From Paractinoplanes bogorensis (GTDB lineage: Bacteria > Actinomycetota > Actinomycetes > Mycobacteriales > Micromonosporaceae): 64,000 bases of DNA. Location of the stretch: contig NZ_JAHKKG010000005.1 of the NCBI RefSeq assembly GCF_018829635.1, positions 310,001-374,000 on the forward strand, given 5' to 3'. Numbering within the stretch: the first letter of the stretch is position 1; each line of letters starts with the position of its first letter. Shown here in pieces: positions 16,097 to 25,850 of the stretch. The notes below the pieces were generated by a model. That model saw nothing but the letters and a program-made list of their open reading frames with translations. It had not been told where the DNA came from and did not search any database. The position numbers and the translations under genes were made by a program.

Positions 16097-19000
16097 GTGG
16101 GTCAGAAATCGGGTGCACCTGCCGAACAGGGATCAGTGGGGCGAGAGCGCGCGGCGGAGCTGACCGGGTTCGACGTGCAGGCCGAGCTGGGCCGGGGCGC
16201 CTTCACCACGGTCCACCGGGTGCGGCACGACGGCCACGTGTACGCCCTCAAGCGCCCCGCCTCGAGTCACGCCGGCGACCCGATGCTCCCGTCCTTCCTG
16301 CGCGAGGCCGCGCTGCTCGCCTGCGTGGACGACCCCGGGGTGGCCCGGATCTTCGCCGCCGGGCGGTTCGACGGCGATCCGGCGCTCGTGCTCGAGCACC
16401 TGCCCGGCGGTTCGCTGGCCGATCAGCTCGGCACCGGCCCGCTCGGCCAGGAACAGGTGGTCGCGCTGGCCGCCCAGCTCGCCCGGGGTCTGGCCGCCGC
16501 GCACCGGGTCGGGCTGGTGCACCGCGACGTCAAGCCGGGCAACATCATGGTCTCGCCCGGGCACCCGGCCAAGCTGATCGACTTCGGGCTGGCCCTGCTC
16601 GGCGGCGACGGCGCGGGCACCGGCGAGGACCAGGCGGCCGGGACGTTCCTGTACAGCTCGCCCGAGCAGTCCGGGATGCTCAAACGCCCGGTGGACGCCC
16701 GCTCCGACCTCTACTCGCTGGGCGTGGTGCTCTTCGAGTGCCTCACCGGACGGCTGCCGTTCGAGGCGTCCGACGTCGGCGAGCTGCTCCGGCTGCACCT
16801 GGTCGCGCCCGTGCCCGACCTGGCCGCGCTGCGCCCGGGCGTGCACCCGGCGCTGGTCGCGGTGATCGGGCGGCTGCTGGCCAAGGATCCCGACGACCGC
16901 TACCCGACGGCGGCCGGGCTGCTGGCCGACCTGCGCGCGTGCCCGGGCGGGGAGGCGGCCGAGGAGCCCGCGGCGGTCCGCTGGCCGCTCTGCGGGCGTG
17001 ACGCCGAACGCGACAGGCTGGCCGGGCTGTGGCAGCGGGCCCGCCAGGGACGCGGCGGCCTGGCCGTGATCCGGGGCGCCGCCGGTTCGGGCCGCACCCG
17101 GCTGGCCGAGGAGGCGGCGGCCCTGGCGGACGGGTTCCCTCTGCTCACCGCCGTGGGCGACCCCGACGAGGCGCTGCCGATGGCCGTCCTGCGGGCCGCG
17201 ATCGAGTCCCACGTGCAGGCCGTGCGCTGGCTTCCCGCGCCCGAGCGGGCCACGGCCGAGCAGCACCTGCGCGAGGCGGCCGACGTGGCCGGGCCGGGGA
17301 TCGTGGCCCGGCTGTCCCCGCGGCTGGCCGAGACGATCGGGGCGGGCACCGACGGGGAGAGCCGGGACGACGCCGTGCCGGCCGCCGCGGCCGTGCTGCT
17401 GGGTGAGCTGGCCCGGCGGGCGGGCGGCCTGATGCTGGTGGTCGACGACGCGCAGTGGATCGACCCGGGCAGCCGCGAGGTGCTGTCCCGGCTGCGCGGC
17501 GAACTGGCCGCCGTGCCGGTGCTGATCGTGCTGACCGAGCGGGACGACACGCCCGCCGTCGCCTTGCCGCCGGACGCCGAACTGCGCTGCGAGCCGCTGA
17601 CCCGGGGTGCGGTCGACGAGCTGATCGCCACCCGGCTGCCCGGCGCGCGGGTGGGCCCCGAGCTGACCGGGCACGTCTACGACCGTACGGGAGGAACGCC
17701 TTTCGCCGTCGTCGCCTGTCTGTGGCGACTGATCGACGCCGGGCTGCTCGCACCGCTCTGGGGCACCTGGTGGTTCGACGAGGCGGGCGCGCGTGCGCTG
17801 CCGGCCGCCGACGACGTGCGGGAACTACTGGCCGGACGGCTCACCGAACTCCCGGCCGACGCCCGCGAGGTGCTCGTCGTGGCGGCGGTGGCCGGTGCCC
17901 GGTTCCGCGCCGAGACGCTCGTCGCGGCCGGACTCGGCGAGGATCGCGTCGTGGCCGCGCTCGCCCAGGCCGCCGATCGCCGCGTGCTGGAGACGCGGGC
18001 GGGCGGCTGGTACGCCTTCATCCATCACCTGCTGCGCGAGGAACTTCTGGCCGGCCACGCCGAACCGGAGCACCGGCGCCTGCACGCCTCCGTGGCGGCC
18101 GCCCTGCAACGCCTGCCCGAGCCGCTGCGCGACGCCGACCACGTCTATGCCGTGGCCCGCCACCAGCACCGCGCGGGCGACGAGGTGCCGGCCGGCGAAC
18201 GGCGTCGCAGCGCGCTCGCGGCCGGTCTCAGCGCGCTCGACGATCAGGCGGCGGCCGACGCGCTGGACTATCTGCGCGACGCCGAGGACGGCGATCCGTC
18301 CCCGCCGACCGCCGTGCTGCGTCCGCTGGCCGTGGCCTACCTGCGCTGCGGCCGGATCGCCGAGGGGCTGGCCACGATCGAGCGGGCCCTGGCCGGGGAG
18401 AGCGACCGCCGGGTACGGGCCGAGCTGCTCGCCGTCGAGATCGAGATGCACCACACGGTCTGGGACGACACCCGGGCGCTGGACGCGACCGCGCGGGCCC
18501 TGGGCGAGCTGCGCCGGCCGCTGCCCCGCAACGGGCTGCTCCTGCTGATCGTGTCGCTGTGCGCCGCGATCGGGGGCGGGCTGGTCCGCCGGACCCGGCT
18601 CGGCTACGGCACCGCCCGCGGCCGCCGGCGCGACGATCTGGCCGCGATGGCCGCCGCCCTGGATGCCGGGGGTTACGCGGCCGGGATCGGGCTGCGGGTG
18701 CGCGAGGCCGGGCTGTTCTCGATGCGTGCCCTCTACGCGGTCAACCGGCTCGGGCCGTGCCCCGAATACGTGCGGGTCTACTCGCTGCTGGGTTACGTCG
18801 TCAGCCTGGTCAAGCTGCAGGGGACGGGGATCCGCTGTTTCGACCGCGCCGCCCGGGTCGCCGTCGAACTGCGGGATCCGGCCCTGACCGCGTACGTGGA
18901 ATGGATGCGCGGGGTGGCCCGGCTGTTCAGCGGCCAGGACGACGGCAGCTCGTGGGTCGAGACGATCAGCCGCAACCAGCGCTGGTACAGCCCGGCCCAG

Positions 19001-21262
19001 CTCATCCCCGGCTACACCACGATCGGGCTGCGCCGGCTGTTCCGGGGCTACGTGCAGGACGCGCGGATCCAGTACGAGAAGGGCCTGGCCGTGATGGCCG
19101 ATCCGCGCAGCGCCCGCCGCACCTCGTTCGCGATGCTCGAGGCGATCCTGCCCGCCATCCAGGGCCGGCCCGGCGACGCGGCCAAGGTGCTGGCCGACCT
19201 GCGCGAGGCCTGCCCGCCCGGCGTCGCCTCGAAGGCGCAACTGGCCCACGTCACGGTGTCCGCCCTGTGCGCCGCGGTCGAGGAGGGCGAGTTCGGCGCG
19301 CCGTTCGACGCGCTGGTCGAGGAGTTCCGCGCGCTCGGGCTGCGCAACCGCGAGCTGATGGCCCAGCACCGCTGGTTCTTCTCGTTCCAGCTGCACGGCC
19401 GGCTGGCCCAGCTGCGGCTGTCCACCGACGAGCAGCGCCCGGCCCGGCTCGCGGCGGCCAGGCAGGCGGTGGCCGAGATCCGCCGGGTCCGCCGTACCTC
19501 CCCGCTGATCAACTGCTCCTACCTGATCGGCGAGGCGGCGCTGGCCCAGCTGCAGGGCGAACCCGCCAAGGCGATCGAGTGGACCGACCGGGCCGAACGG
19601 ATCGCCCGCCGGGTCGACTCGCCGATCATCAGCTTCGAGGTGGCCCGGTTCCGCGCCCGCGCGTTCCGTCAGCTCGGCCTGAGCGCCGAGTCGGACCGGC
19701 AGGCCCGCTGGGCGCTGCAGCTGGCCACCCAGTACGGGTGGGAACTGCGCCGCCGTCAGGCCCGCGCCGAGTTCGGGGCCGACGAGGGCGGCGCCACCGG
19801 CCGGCACACGGTCGCCGGTCGCCGCAGCGAGAGCGGCCGCAGCCGTCACCTGGAGGCGCTGCAGCAGGTCGGTGCGGCCGCGGCCAACGTGCTCGACCCC
19901 CGCCAGATGGCCCGCGTGACGCTCGACGAGATGCTGCGCATCCTGGGGGCCGAGCGGGCGCTGTTCTTCCTGCTCGACGACGCGGGCGTGCCGGTGGCCT
20001 ACGCCGGGCGGGGCGCCGACGGCACCGATCTGCCCGACACCACCGCGTACGGCACCACGCTGGTCGGCCGGGTCGCCGACGAGGGCGAGGCGCTGGTGCT
20101 GACCGGCACCGAACAGGGCGCCGCGCTCGGCTCGCAGAGTGCGGTCGTGCACGGGCTGCGCAGCATCCTGGTCGTGCCGGTGCGGTTCAAGGGCACCATG
20201 CTCGGCGTGCTCTATCTGGACAGCCGGATGGCCCGGGGCATTTTCACCTCCGACGACATCGAGGTGCTGATCGCGATGAGCAGCCACCTCGCCGTCTCGC
20301 TGGAGACCGCCCGGGCCGCCCAGTGGCAGCTGGCCGTGCAGACCGCCCGTCAGCAGCAGGCGTTCGCCGAGACGCTGCGGGCCAGCCTGGCCGAGCTGAG
20401 CAGCATCCACGACCCGGCCCAGCTGCTCCGGCAGCTCTTCGCGACGCTCAGCAGCCAGCTCGGTGCGGCTGCGGGCTGCCTGCTCGGCGCCGGTGACGCG
20501 GGCGTGATCGACGTGTCCGGCGCGGCGTCGCCGGCCCTGCTCGGCTCGCGACCGGACGTGGCCGTGCCCGGGCTGGCGCCGATGATCGTCGACGACCCCC
20601 GGGTGCTGGGCACCGGGACGGTGCTGGCCGTGCCGCTGCAGCACCGCGACGGCCGGGCCGGGATCGCCCTGCTCGGCGGCGACAGCTTCGACGACACGGC
20701 CCGCAAGGTGGCGGCGGCGCTGGCCTTCCAGGGGATGGCCGCCTACGACAACGCGCGCCTGTTCAGCCGGGTGCAGGAACTGGCCACCACCGACGAGCTG
20801 ACCGGGCAGCACAACCGGCGGCATTTCTACTCGCTGGCGGGCGCCCTGGTCGACGCGGCCGCGCGTGGGGAGCGGACCCTCGCGGCGGTCATGCTCGACA
20901 TCGACAAGTTCAAGAGCATCAACGATACGTACGGGCATGGGGTGGGTGATGACGTGATCCGGGAGGTCGCCACCCGGGTCGGATCGGCCATCCGCGCCTC
21001 CGATGTGCTCGGCCGGTACGGCGGGGAGGAGTTCGCGGTCGTCCTGCCGGATTCGTCCGCCGCCCTCGATCTTGCCGAACGGATGCGTACAGCGGTGGCC
21101 GGTACGCCGGTGCCGACGCGGGCCGGCTCGGTCCCGGTGACCATCAGTGTCGGCCTGGCCCACCTCGCCCCGGGCGACACTCTCGACCAGGTGCTGGCCC
21201 GGGCCGACCACGCGCTGTACCGCGCCAAGGAGAGCGGCCGGAACCGGGTAGTGGTCTCATAG
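16097..21262 (+). CDS. Ser/Thr kinase-AAA-GAF-diguanylate cyclase fusion
   Basis: One 1721-residue soluble protein. The protein kinase domain (about 24-285) has its glycine loop at 31-39, Lys52, HRD 142-144, DFG 162-164 and SSPEQ, so it looks active. The AAA ATPase (from about 297) has Walker A GAAGSGRT at 327-334 and Walker B LMLVVDDAQW near 446-455. A long helical, TPR-like region (about 600-1240) follows, then a GAF domain (about 1265-1410), a weaker GAF-like domain (about 1430-1555), and a GGDEF domain (about 1560-1721) with an intact GGEEF near 1640, so it should make cyclic di-GMP. The N-terminal order resembles large kinase-ATPase-GAF-histidine-kinase proteins, but the output is a cyclase. 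Start GTG 16097 follows GGAAGG by six bases. No membrane segment is seen. Confidence 0.93.
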   Translation: MGQKSGAPAEQGSVGRERAAELTGFDVQAELGRGAFTTVHRVRHDGHVYALKRPASSHAGDPMLPSFLREAALLACVDDPGVARIFAAGRFDGDPALVLEHLPGGSLADQLGTGPLGQEQVVALAAQLARGLAAAHRVGLVHRDVKPGNIMVSPGHPAKLIDFGLALLGGDGAGTGEDQAAGTFLYSSPEQSGMLKRPVDARSDLYSLGVVLFECLTGRLPFEASDVGELLRLHLVAPVPDLAALRPGVHPALVAVIGRLLAKDPDDRYPTAAGLLADLRACPGGEAAEEPAAVRWPLCGRDAERDRLAGLWQRARQGRGGLAVIRGAAGSGRTRLAEEAAALADGFPLLTAVGDPDEALPMAVLRAAIESHVQAVRWLPAPERATAEQHLREAADVAGPGIVARLSPRLAETIGAGTDGESRDDAVPAAAAVLLGELARRAGGLMLVVDDAQWIDPGSREVLSRLRGELAAVPVLIVLTERDDTPAVALPPDAELRCEPLTRGAVDELIATRLPGARVGPELTGHVYDRTGGTPFAVVACLWRLIDAGLLAPLWGTWWFDEAGARALPAADDVRELLAGRLTELPADAREVLVVAAVAGARFRAETLVAAGLGEDRVVAALAQAADRRVLETRAGGWYAFIHHLLREELLAGHAEPEHRRLHASVAAALQRLPEPLRDADHVYAVARHQHRAGDEVPAGERRRSALAAGLSALDDQAAADALDYLRDAEDGDPSPPTAVLRPLAVAYLRCGRIAEGLATIERALAGESDRRVRAELLAVEIEMHHTVWDDTRALDATARALGELRRPLPRNGLLLLIVSLCAAIGGGLVRRTRLGYGTARGRRRDDLAAMAAALDAGGYAAGIGLRVREAGLFSMRALYAVNRLGPCPEYVRVYSLLGYVVSLVKLQGTGIRCFDRAARVAVELRDPALTAYVEWMRGVARLFSGQDDGSSWVETISRNQRWYSPAQLIPGYTTIGLRRLFRGYVQDARIQYEKGLAVMADPRSARRTSFAMLEAILPAIQGRPGDAAKVLADLREACPPGVASKAQLAHVTVSALCAAVEEGEFGAPFDALVEEFRALGLRNRELMAQHRWFFSFQLHGRLAQLRLSTDEQRPARLAAARQAVAEIRRVRRTSPLINCSYLIGEAALAQLQGEPAKAIEWTDRAERIARRVDSPIISFEVARFRARAFRQLGLSAESDRQARWALQLATQYGWELRRRQARAEFGADEGGATGRHTVAGRRSESGRSRHLEALQQVGAAAANVLDPRQMARVTLDEMLRILGAERALFFLLDDAGVPVAYAGRGADGTDLPDTTAYGTTLVGRVADEGEALVLTGTEQGAALGSQSAVVHGLRSILVVPVRFKGTMLGVLYLDSRMARGIFTSDDIEVLIAMSSHLAVSLETARAAQWQLAVQTARQQQAFAETLRASLAELSSIHDPAQLLRQLFATLSSQLGAAAGCLLGAGDAGVIDVSGAASPALLGSRPDVAVPGLAPMIVDDPRVLGTGTVLAVPLQHRDGRAGIALLGGDSFDDTARKVAAALAFQGMAAYDNARLFSRVQELATTDELTGQHNRRHFYSLAGALVDAAARGERTLAAVMLDIDKFKSINDTYGHGVGDDVIREVATRVGSAIRASDVLGRYGGEEFAVVLPDSSAALDLAERMRTAVAGTPVPTRAGSVPVTISVGLAHLAPGDTLDQVLARADHALYRAKESGRNRVVVS

Positions 21263-21266
21263 GGCG

Positions 21267-21665
21267 ATGACCACCTACCCGACCATCCTGCAGCCGGTGC
21301 TGGACACTCCCGACGTCCGCGGCCTGGCCGAGTTCTACCGCCGGATGTTCGGGCTGGTCTACCGCCCCGGCGACACCGACCTCGCCGATCCGGACTGGTT
21401 GGTGCTGCTGCGTCCCGACGGTGGCCGGGCGCTGGCCTTTCAACTGGCGGCGGGTCTGCCCGCGGCCACCTGGCCCGGCGGCCCGGTGCCGCAGCAGATG
21501 CACCTCGACACGACCGTGCCGTCCGCCGCCGAGCTGGATGTGCAGCACGAGCGGGCCCTGGGCCTCGGGGCGTCGCTCCTGTACGACCGCAGCGACGACC
21601 CCGATGAGCCGCTGCGTGTCTATGCCGACCCGGCCGGTCATCCGTTCTGCATCTTCGTCGCTTAG
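21267..21665 (+). CDS. VOC (glyoxalase-like) family protein
   Basis: This 132-residue protein has two beta-alpha-beta-beta-beta modules (about 8-60 and 72-130). DVRGLAEFYRRMFGL, PVPQQMHLDTTVPS and YADPAGHPFCIFVA are the usual blocks; His in QMHLD is the likely metal ligand. Members include glyoxalases, dioxygenases and binding proteins, and the substrate is unknown. It starts four bases after the giant kinase-cyclase gene, so the two are probably cotranscribed. Confidence 0.88.
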   Translation: MTTYPTILQPVLDTPDVRGLAEFYRRMFGLVYRPGDTDLADPDWLVLLRPDGGRALAFQLAAGLPAATWPGGPVPQQMHLDTTVPSAAELDVQHERALGLGASLLYDRSDDPDEPLRVYADPAGHPFCIFVA

Positions 21666-21693
21666 TTCTGCCCTCGAGATCGGTCTGACCCGC

Positions 21694-22512
21694 ATGACTG
21701 CCTCCGCACACGCACCGGCCACGATCCACCGCATGTTCGAGCTCGTCGAGCCGATCGCCACCGTCTCGTTCTCCGACACGGCGACCAGGGCGTTCCTCGA
21801 ACTCGGCATGCGCAACTACTGGGACGGCTACTTCGCGGGCCGGGCCGCACCCCTGGGGATGGCCCCGGCCGAGGTGGTGCACGCGGTCTTCTACAACTTC
21901 GCCGACGGCGAGGTGGCCCGCCACATCCCGTGGGTGTGGGGCAAGGTCACCCCGGCCGAGGCCATCGCCGTACGGGAAAGGGGTAGCGCCGCCGCCCTGC
22001 GCGAGCGGATCGGCGACCCGCCCGGTCTGGCGCGACTGGCCGACTTGGCCACCCGGGCCGCGCTCAGTGCGCCCACCGTGGGCCGTCCCCTGTACGCCGG
22101 GTTGCGGGCCCTCGCCGTGCCCGCCGACTCGGTGGCCCGGCTCTGGCACGCGGCGACCCTGCTGCGCGAACACCGCGGCGACAGCCACAACGCCCTGCTG
22201 GTGGCCCACGGCATCGGCGGCACCGAGGCCCACGTGCTGCTGGCGCTGACGATGGGCGAGACGGCTGAGGAGTTCGGCCGCACCCACCACCTGCCACCGG
22301 CCCAGTTGGCCGCGGTCGTCGACGGACTGCGCGCCCGCGGCCTGGTCGACGCGGCCGGCAGGTTCACCGACTCGGGGCGCGCTTTCCGGCAGCAGATCGA
22401 GGACCGGACCGACGAGCTGGCCGCCGCTCCCTACGACGCGCTGACCGCGGACGAGCTGGACGAGCTGATCGCCGGCCTCGAACCGATCGCCGCCGCCGGT
22501 TTCCGGCCCTGA
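21694..22512 (+). CDS. SCO6745/SalK-like protein
   Basis: This 272-residue protein resembles the SCO6745 family of actinobacteria: RNYWDGYFAGRAAPLG, VVHAVFYNFADGEVARHIP, and a winged-helix-like C-terminal part (GETAEEFGRTHHLPPAQLAA through RGLVDAAGRFTDSGRAFR). Members have been called SalK or MarR-like, but no biochemical role is established. ATG 21694 is assumed; ATG 21733 (MFELVEP) is equally plausible, since neither has a clear ribosome-binding site. Confidence 0.75.
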   Translation: MTASAHAPATIHRMFELVEPIATVSFSDTATRAFLELGMRNYWDGYFAGRAAPLGMAPAEVVHAVFYNFADGEVARHIPWVWGKVTPAEAIAVRERGSAAALRERIGDPPGLARLADLATRAALSAPTVGRPLYAGLRALAVPADSVARLWHAATLLREHRGDSHNALLVAHGIGGTEAHVLLALTMGETAEEFGRTHHLPPAQLAAVVDGLRARGLVDAAGRFTDSGRAFRQQIEDRTDELAAAPYDALTADELDELIAGLEPIAAAGFRP

Positions 22513-22521
22513 CGCCGGGTC

Positions 22522-23958
22522 TCACGGGGCGGCGTTCAGCAGGTCGAGCGCGCTGTGCTGGCAGCTGTGGTTGGTGCTGCGGAACGGTCCGGCCCAGTGT
22601 GATCCGTACGCGTCGATGCTGTTGCGGTCGTTGGCGTACGCGCTGTCGGCATTGCGGCGCAGGTAGGTGTCGTAGGCGCCGCCGGTCGCGCTGTTGAGCA
22701 CGCCCAGCCCGCGGATCGCCGCGCCCTTGAACGAGACGCCGTCGCCTGAGCACGCGTCCGGCTCATTCGGTTCGCGCATGATTCCGCCCGGCGACAGGTA
22801 GGAGCTGCCGGTCAGCGCGTCACCGATGCGCCGGGCGGTGGCCAGCGCGTTCGCGTCGCCGGTGAGCTTGTTCAGCTGCACCAGTGCGTTGATCAGGACG
22901 CCCTGGTTGTAGGTCCAGGTCACGTCCCCGTTGTTGCGACACGTCGTCATGTTGATGCCGTCGTTGACCAGGTTGCCGCTGTTGAGCATGCCGGTCGACT
23001 GGAACCAGGCCCAGCCCGCCTGGGCCCGCTGGCGATAGACGGTGTCACCGGCGATGCGCTGGCTGAGGGCGGCGTTGAGCTGGATGTACAGGCTGTTGGG
23101 GATGGCGTTCTTGTTCGCGCGGTCGGTCTTCCAGTAGACCCCGCCGCCGCAGCGCGTGTCCCAGTAGCTGAACATCCAGTCGGCGTCGGCCCGGGCGGTG
23201 TTCAGGTAGCGGCTGTCGCCGGTGATGTCGTACGCGGCCACCCAGGCCAGGCCCCACCAGCCGGTGTCGTCGAGGAACTCGTTGCGGAACTGGCCCTGCC
23301 GCGAGTTCACATTCTTGTCGTACGTGGACGCGAGCGCGTACTGATAGCTGCGCATCCCGCTGCGCTTGATGTTGTCGGCGATCGCGGTGAGCGCGTTGGC
23401 ACCGGTCCACCAGCCGTTCGAGTCGAACAGGCCGGTCCCGCGGTCGAAGCGCATCATCAGCGCGGTCGCGGCGGCGGTGCGCCGGTCCCAGGCGTTCCAG
23501 TTGCTGCGCGCCCACGCCGTGCACACGATCTCGGGCCGGTCGCCCGCCTTGCCGCACGCCCGCAACGCGCCGACTCCGTTGGCACCCCAGTCGTCGACAT
23601 TGAATTGTCCCGTACGCCATCCGGTCGAACCCGCCGGGACCGCCGTGGCCCCCAGGCGGCTGTTGCCGTCCCAGCTCCGGCCGCCGTCGAACGAGCGGTC
23701 CAGCCACACCTCGTCGCCGCCCTGCCCGCCGGTGACCGAGCCCCAGGTCATCGCGTCGGTGTCGTTGACGTGCAGCTGGAACGTGCGCCCGTAGAGCGTG
23801 GCCGAGACCGGCACCCGGTCGGCCGGGGCGAGGCCGGGATCGCGGCCGTCGCAGTAGCGGTTACAGACGGTCGCCGCCAGCGCCGCCGTCGTGGTCTGTA
23901 CCTGTACAAGCGCTGTCGAGGCCAGAACCACCACGACAGCCAGTCGCCGGATCGTCAT
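22522..23958 (-). CDS. Secreted GH76 alpha-1,6-mannanase-type enzyme
   Basis: This 478-residue protein has a signal peptide (to about residue 29) followed by VCNRYCDGRDP, an N-terminal block typical of secreted actinobacterial GH76 proteins. The (alpha/alpha)6 barrel covers about residues 150-470. The adjacent catalytic aspartates are at about 230-231 in FLDDTGWWGLAW, and NQGVLINALVQL and DGVSFKGAAIRGL are further family blocks. GH76 enzymes cut alpha-1,6-mannan backbones, from fungal or actinobacterial walls. No Shine-Dalgarno sequence precedes ATG 23958; the AT-rich stretch TGTTTGTTAACACT lies directly upstream. Confidence 0.93.
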   Translation of the reverse strand: MTIRRLAVVVVLASTALVQVQTTTAALAATVCNRYCDGRDPGLAPADRVPVSATLYGRTFQLHVNDTDAMTWGSVTGGQGGDEVWLDRSFDGGRSWDGNSRLGATAVPAGSTGWRTGQFNVDDWGANGVGALRACGKAGDRPEIVCTAWARSNWNAWDRRTAAATALMMRFDRGTGLFDSNGWWTGANALTAIADNIKRSGMRSYQYALASTYDKNVNSRQGQFRNEFLDDTGWWGLAWVAAYDITGDSRYLNTARADADWMFSYWDTRCGGGVYWKTDRANKNAIPNSLYIQLNAALSQRIAGDTVYRQRAQAGWAWFQSTGMLNSGNLVNDGINMTTCRNNGDVTWTYNQGVLINALVQLNKLTGDANALATARRIGDALTGSSYLSPGGIMREPNEPDACSGDGVSFKGAAIRGLGVLNSATGGAYDTYLRRNADSAYANDRNSIDAYGSHWAGPFRSTNHSCQHSALDLLNAAP

Positions 23959-24136
23959 AGTGTTAACAAACAGTTTCTATCGAACTTAGTCAATGTTCTG
24001 TGCCCTTTCGGGCAGCCGCCGCACGGCGGTCGCCGCGCCGCGGCACCTTTTCCCGTACGCGACCTCGCGCCGGCCACCGGCCAGCCGAACCGTCCGGTGG
24101 CCGGCAGGTAGTTGCTCACGCCGTCGGGCGCGGCGT

Positions 24137-25456
24137 TCACCACGTAGCGCGCATCTCGTCCGGCTCGGGCTGGCGATCGAACACCACGGCCGCCCACATC
24201 GGGCCCTTGGCGCGGTCGTAGCTGAGGGTCATCACGCGGTCCGGGTTGTCGGTGAGGCCGCCGGTGGCCCGGACCGTGTGGTCGTAGACCCGGGCCCGGG
24301 GCACGCCGCCACCGGCCGCCGACCACAGTGGATCGGTGTTCAGCGCCTTGAGCCCGCTGATCGCCTGGACCCGCAGGTAGTACGGCCCCTGATCGGTGGG
24401 GTTGCCCGGTTCGATCGGCACCGGCACGGCCCAGCTCCCGGCCGGGTAGCGCTCCGAAGCGGGTCCGCCGGGGAACGGCTTCACGGCCGCCGAGTTCGTC
24501 CGCTTGAGCAACGGCGATCGTGGCGGCCGGCCGGTTCTTGAACCACGAACAGTGCGCGTGGACGCACTCGGGGCAGCCCGCGGTGGCGGCGCCGTGGTCG
24601 TGATCGAGCCAGGCCGGGCCGCACGCTGGGAAGGCCCACCTCCGGGCGGCCCGCCTGATGCCATCTCTCCCAGGCGACTGTCCCGCCGTCCCGGATCGCC
24701 TCGGTCTCGTCGGCCGGGAGGAGACGGCGGTCGTCGACGCCCCTGCTCCCGGTGTTGGTCGCATCCCGCACCACGTTCGCCGCACCCGGCGGCCGACGCG
24801 CCGTCGAGGTCGAAGGCGAACCGCTGCATGACGTTGACGGTGATCGGTGAGCGGTCGGCCGGGCCTTCCGGCGGCGTCCCGCCCGACACCGCGGCCCAGG
24901 TCGTCGTCGGCCAGAACCGGCGGCGGACGGCGGTGCCGGTCGGCTCGCACCTGCGGTCGAGTTCGGTGTCGAACTCGTACGACTGCCCGAGGGAGAACGA
25001 CGCGGCCTGCCGGTCACCGGGCGCGGCGACCTCGACCCGGTAGGTGGCCGACACGCCCGGCCTGCTGCCCTCGGCAGTGCACTTGGCCTGCCCGATGAGC
25101 GTGTGCGTGTGCACCGGTCCGGGCTTGCCCTTCTCGTCGTTCACGGTGAGCTTGAAGTACGGCACGCTGATCTGCTGGGCCACCAGCCGTGGACCGAACC
25201 GCAGGTTGCGCGGCACCAGCCCGCCGCCGTCGGTCACCGCGGCCCGGTAGTCCCAGTCGTCGGTCGCACGGGCGCCGGTCCGGCCGCACACCGGCTGCTC
25301 GGACCCGAGGGCGGCCGGCCTGAATCCGGCGTTCGTGTCGTCGTGGCGGCAGGCCACCACGACCGCGGCGGTCAGCGTCAGGGTGAACAGCTGCGGAGCG
25401 TGACCGCATCGATACGCCGATGGTGGGGCGCCGGTCGGACCGGGCGTTCGCGACAT
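24137..25456 (-). pseudogene. Frameshifted lipoprotein-like gene, function unknown
   Basis: The minus-strand frame is open for 439 codons, but its middle is not protein-like. The plausible sequence switches frame three times. It begins in one frame (lipoprotein-like LTAAVVVACRHDD, then GQSYEFDTELDRRCEP, to VMQRFAFDLDG near 24800). It moves to a second frame (ANVVRDATNTGSRGVDD, TEAIRDGGTVAWERWHQ) down to about 24645. It then moves to a third (ACGPAWLDHDHGAATAG, CPECVHAHCSWFKNRPA) to about 24500, and returns to the first (AAVKPFPGGP to the end). The three shifts cancel. This is either a decaying gene or three indel errors in the assembly. The Cys/His-rich CPECVHAHC stretch may bind metal. I do not recognise the family. 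Confidence 0.6.
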
Positions 25457-25472
25457 ACCGCCACCGGTCTGG

Positions 25473-25486
25473 ATAGGACGTCCTAT
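25473..25486. promoter_or_regulatory. 14-bp perfect palindrome in a divergent promoter
   Basis: ATAGGACGTCCTAT is a perfect palindrome placed between the divergent frameshifted gene (start 25456) and the DUF1905 gene (start 25497). Symmetry and position suggest a dimeric repressor site. Confidence 0.5.
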
Positions 25487-25496
25487 GGTGTGGCGC

Positions 25497-25784
25497 ATGG
25501 AATTGGAGTTCGCGGGGGAGATCTGGTTCTGGCGCGGACCGGCGCCGTGGCATTTCGTCACCGTGCCGGAGGCGCAGTGTGCCGAACTCGAGGCGGCGTC
25601 GTCGCTGGTCAGCTACGGGTGGGGGATGATTCCGGTGAGTGCCCGGATCGGGCGTACGGGATGGACGACCTCGCTGTGGCCCAAGGACGGGCGCTACATC
25701 GTGCCGGTGAAGACCGACGTTCGCCGCAAGGAGAGCCTCGACATCGGCGACACGGTGACGGTCCGGCTCACGGTCGGGGCCTAG
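25497..25784 (+). CDS. DUF1905 protein
   Basis: This 95-residue beta-rich protein carries the hallmarks of DUF1905: MELEFAGEIWFWRGPAPWHF, a central SYGWGMIPVSARIG, and RRKESLDIGDTVTVRLTV at the end. Function is unknown; homologues are often small stand-alone proteins or are fused to YdeI-type domains. ATG 25497 is preferred over ATG 25485, because the latter would lie inside the palindrome and the family usually starts at the equivalent of MELEF. Confidence 0.85.
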   Translation: MELEFAGEIWFWRGPAPWHFVTVPEAQCAELEAASSLVSYGWGMIPVSARIGRTGWTTSLWPKDGRYIVPVKTDVRRKESLDIGDTVTVRLTVGA

Positions 25785-25850
25785 GGAATGCGTCGGGAAA
25801 AGTCATCTCCCGGGAACCCGTCGGCGCCCCTGGACCAGTAGGGTCGCCGG

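Noticed and set aside
17825..21211. 1128-codon minus-strand open frame inside the kinase-cyclase gene
   Set aside because: The composition is rich in His, Arg, Gly and Gln without domains. The plus strand has complete kinase, ATPase and GGDEF motifs.
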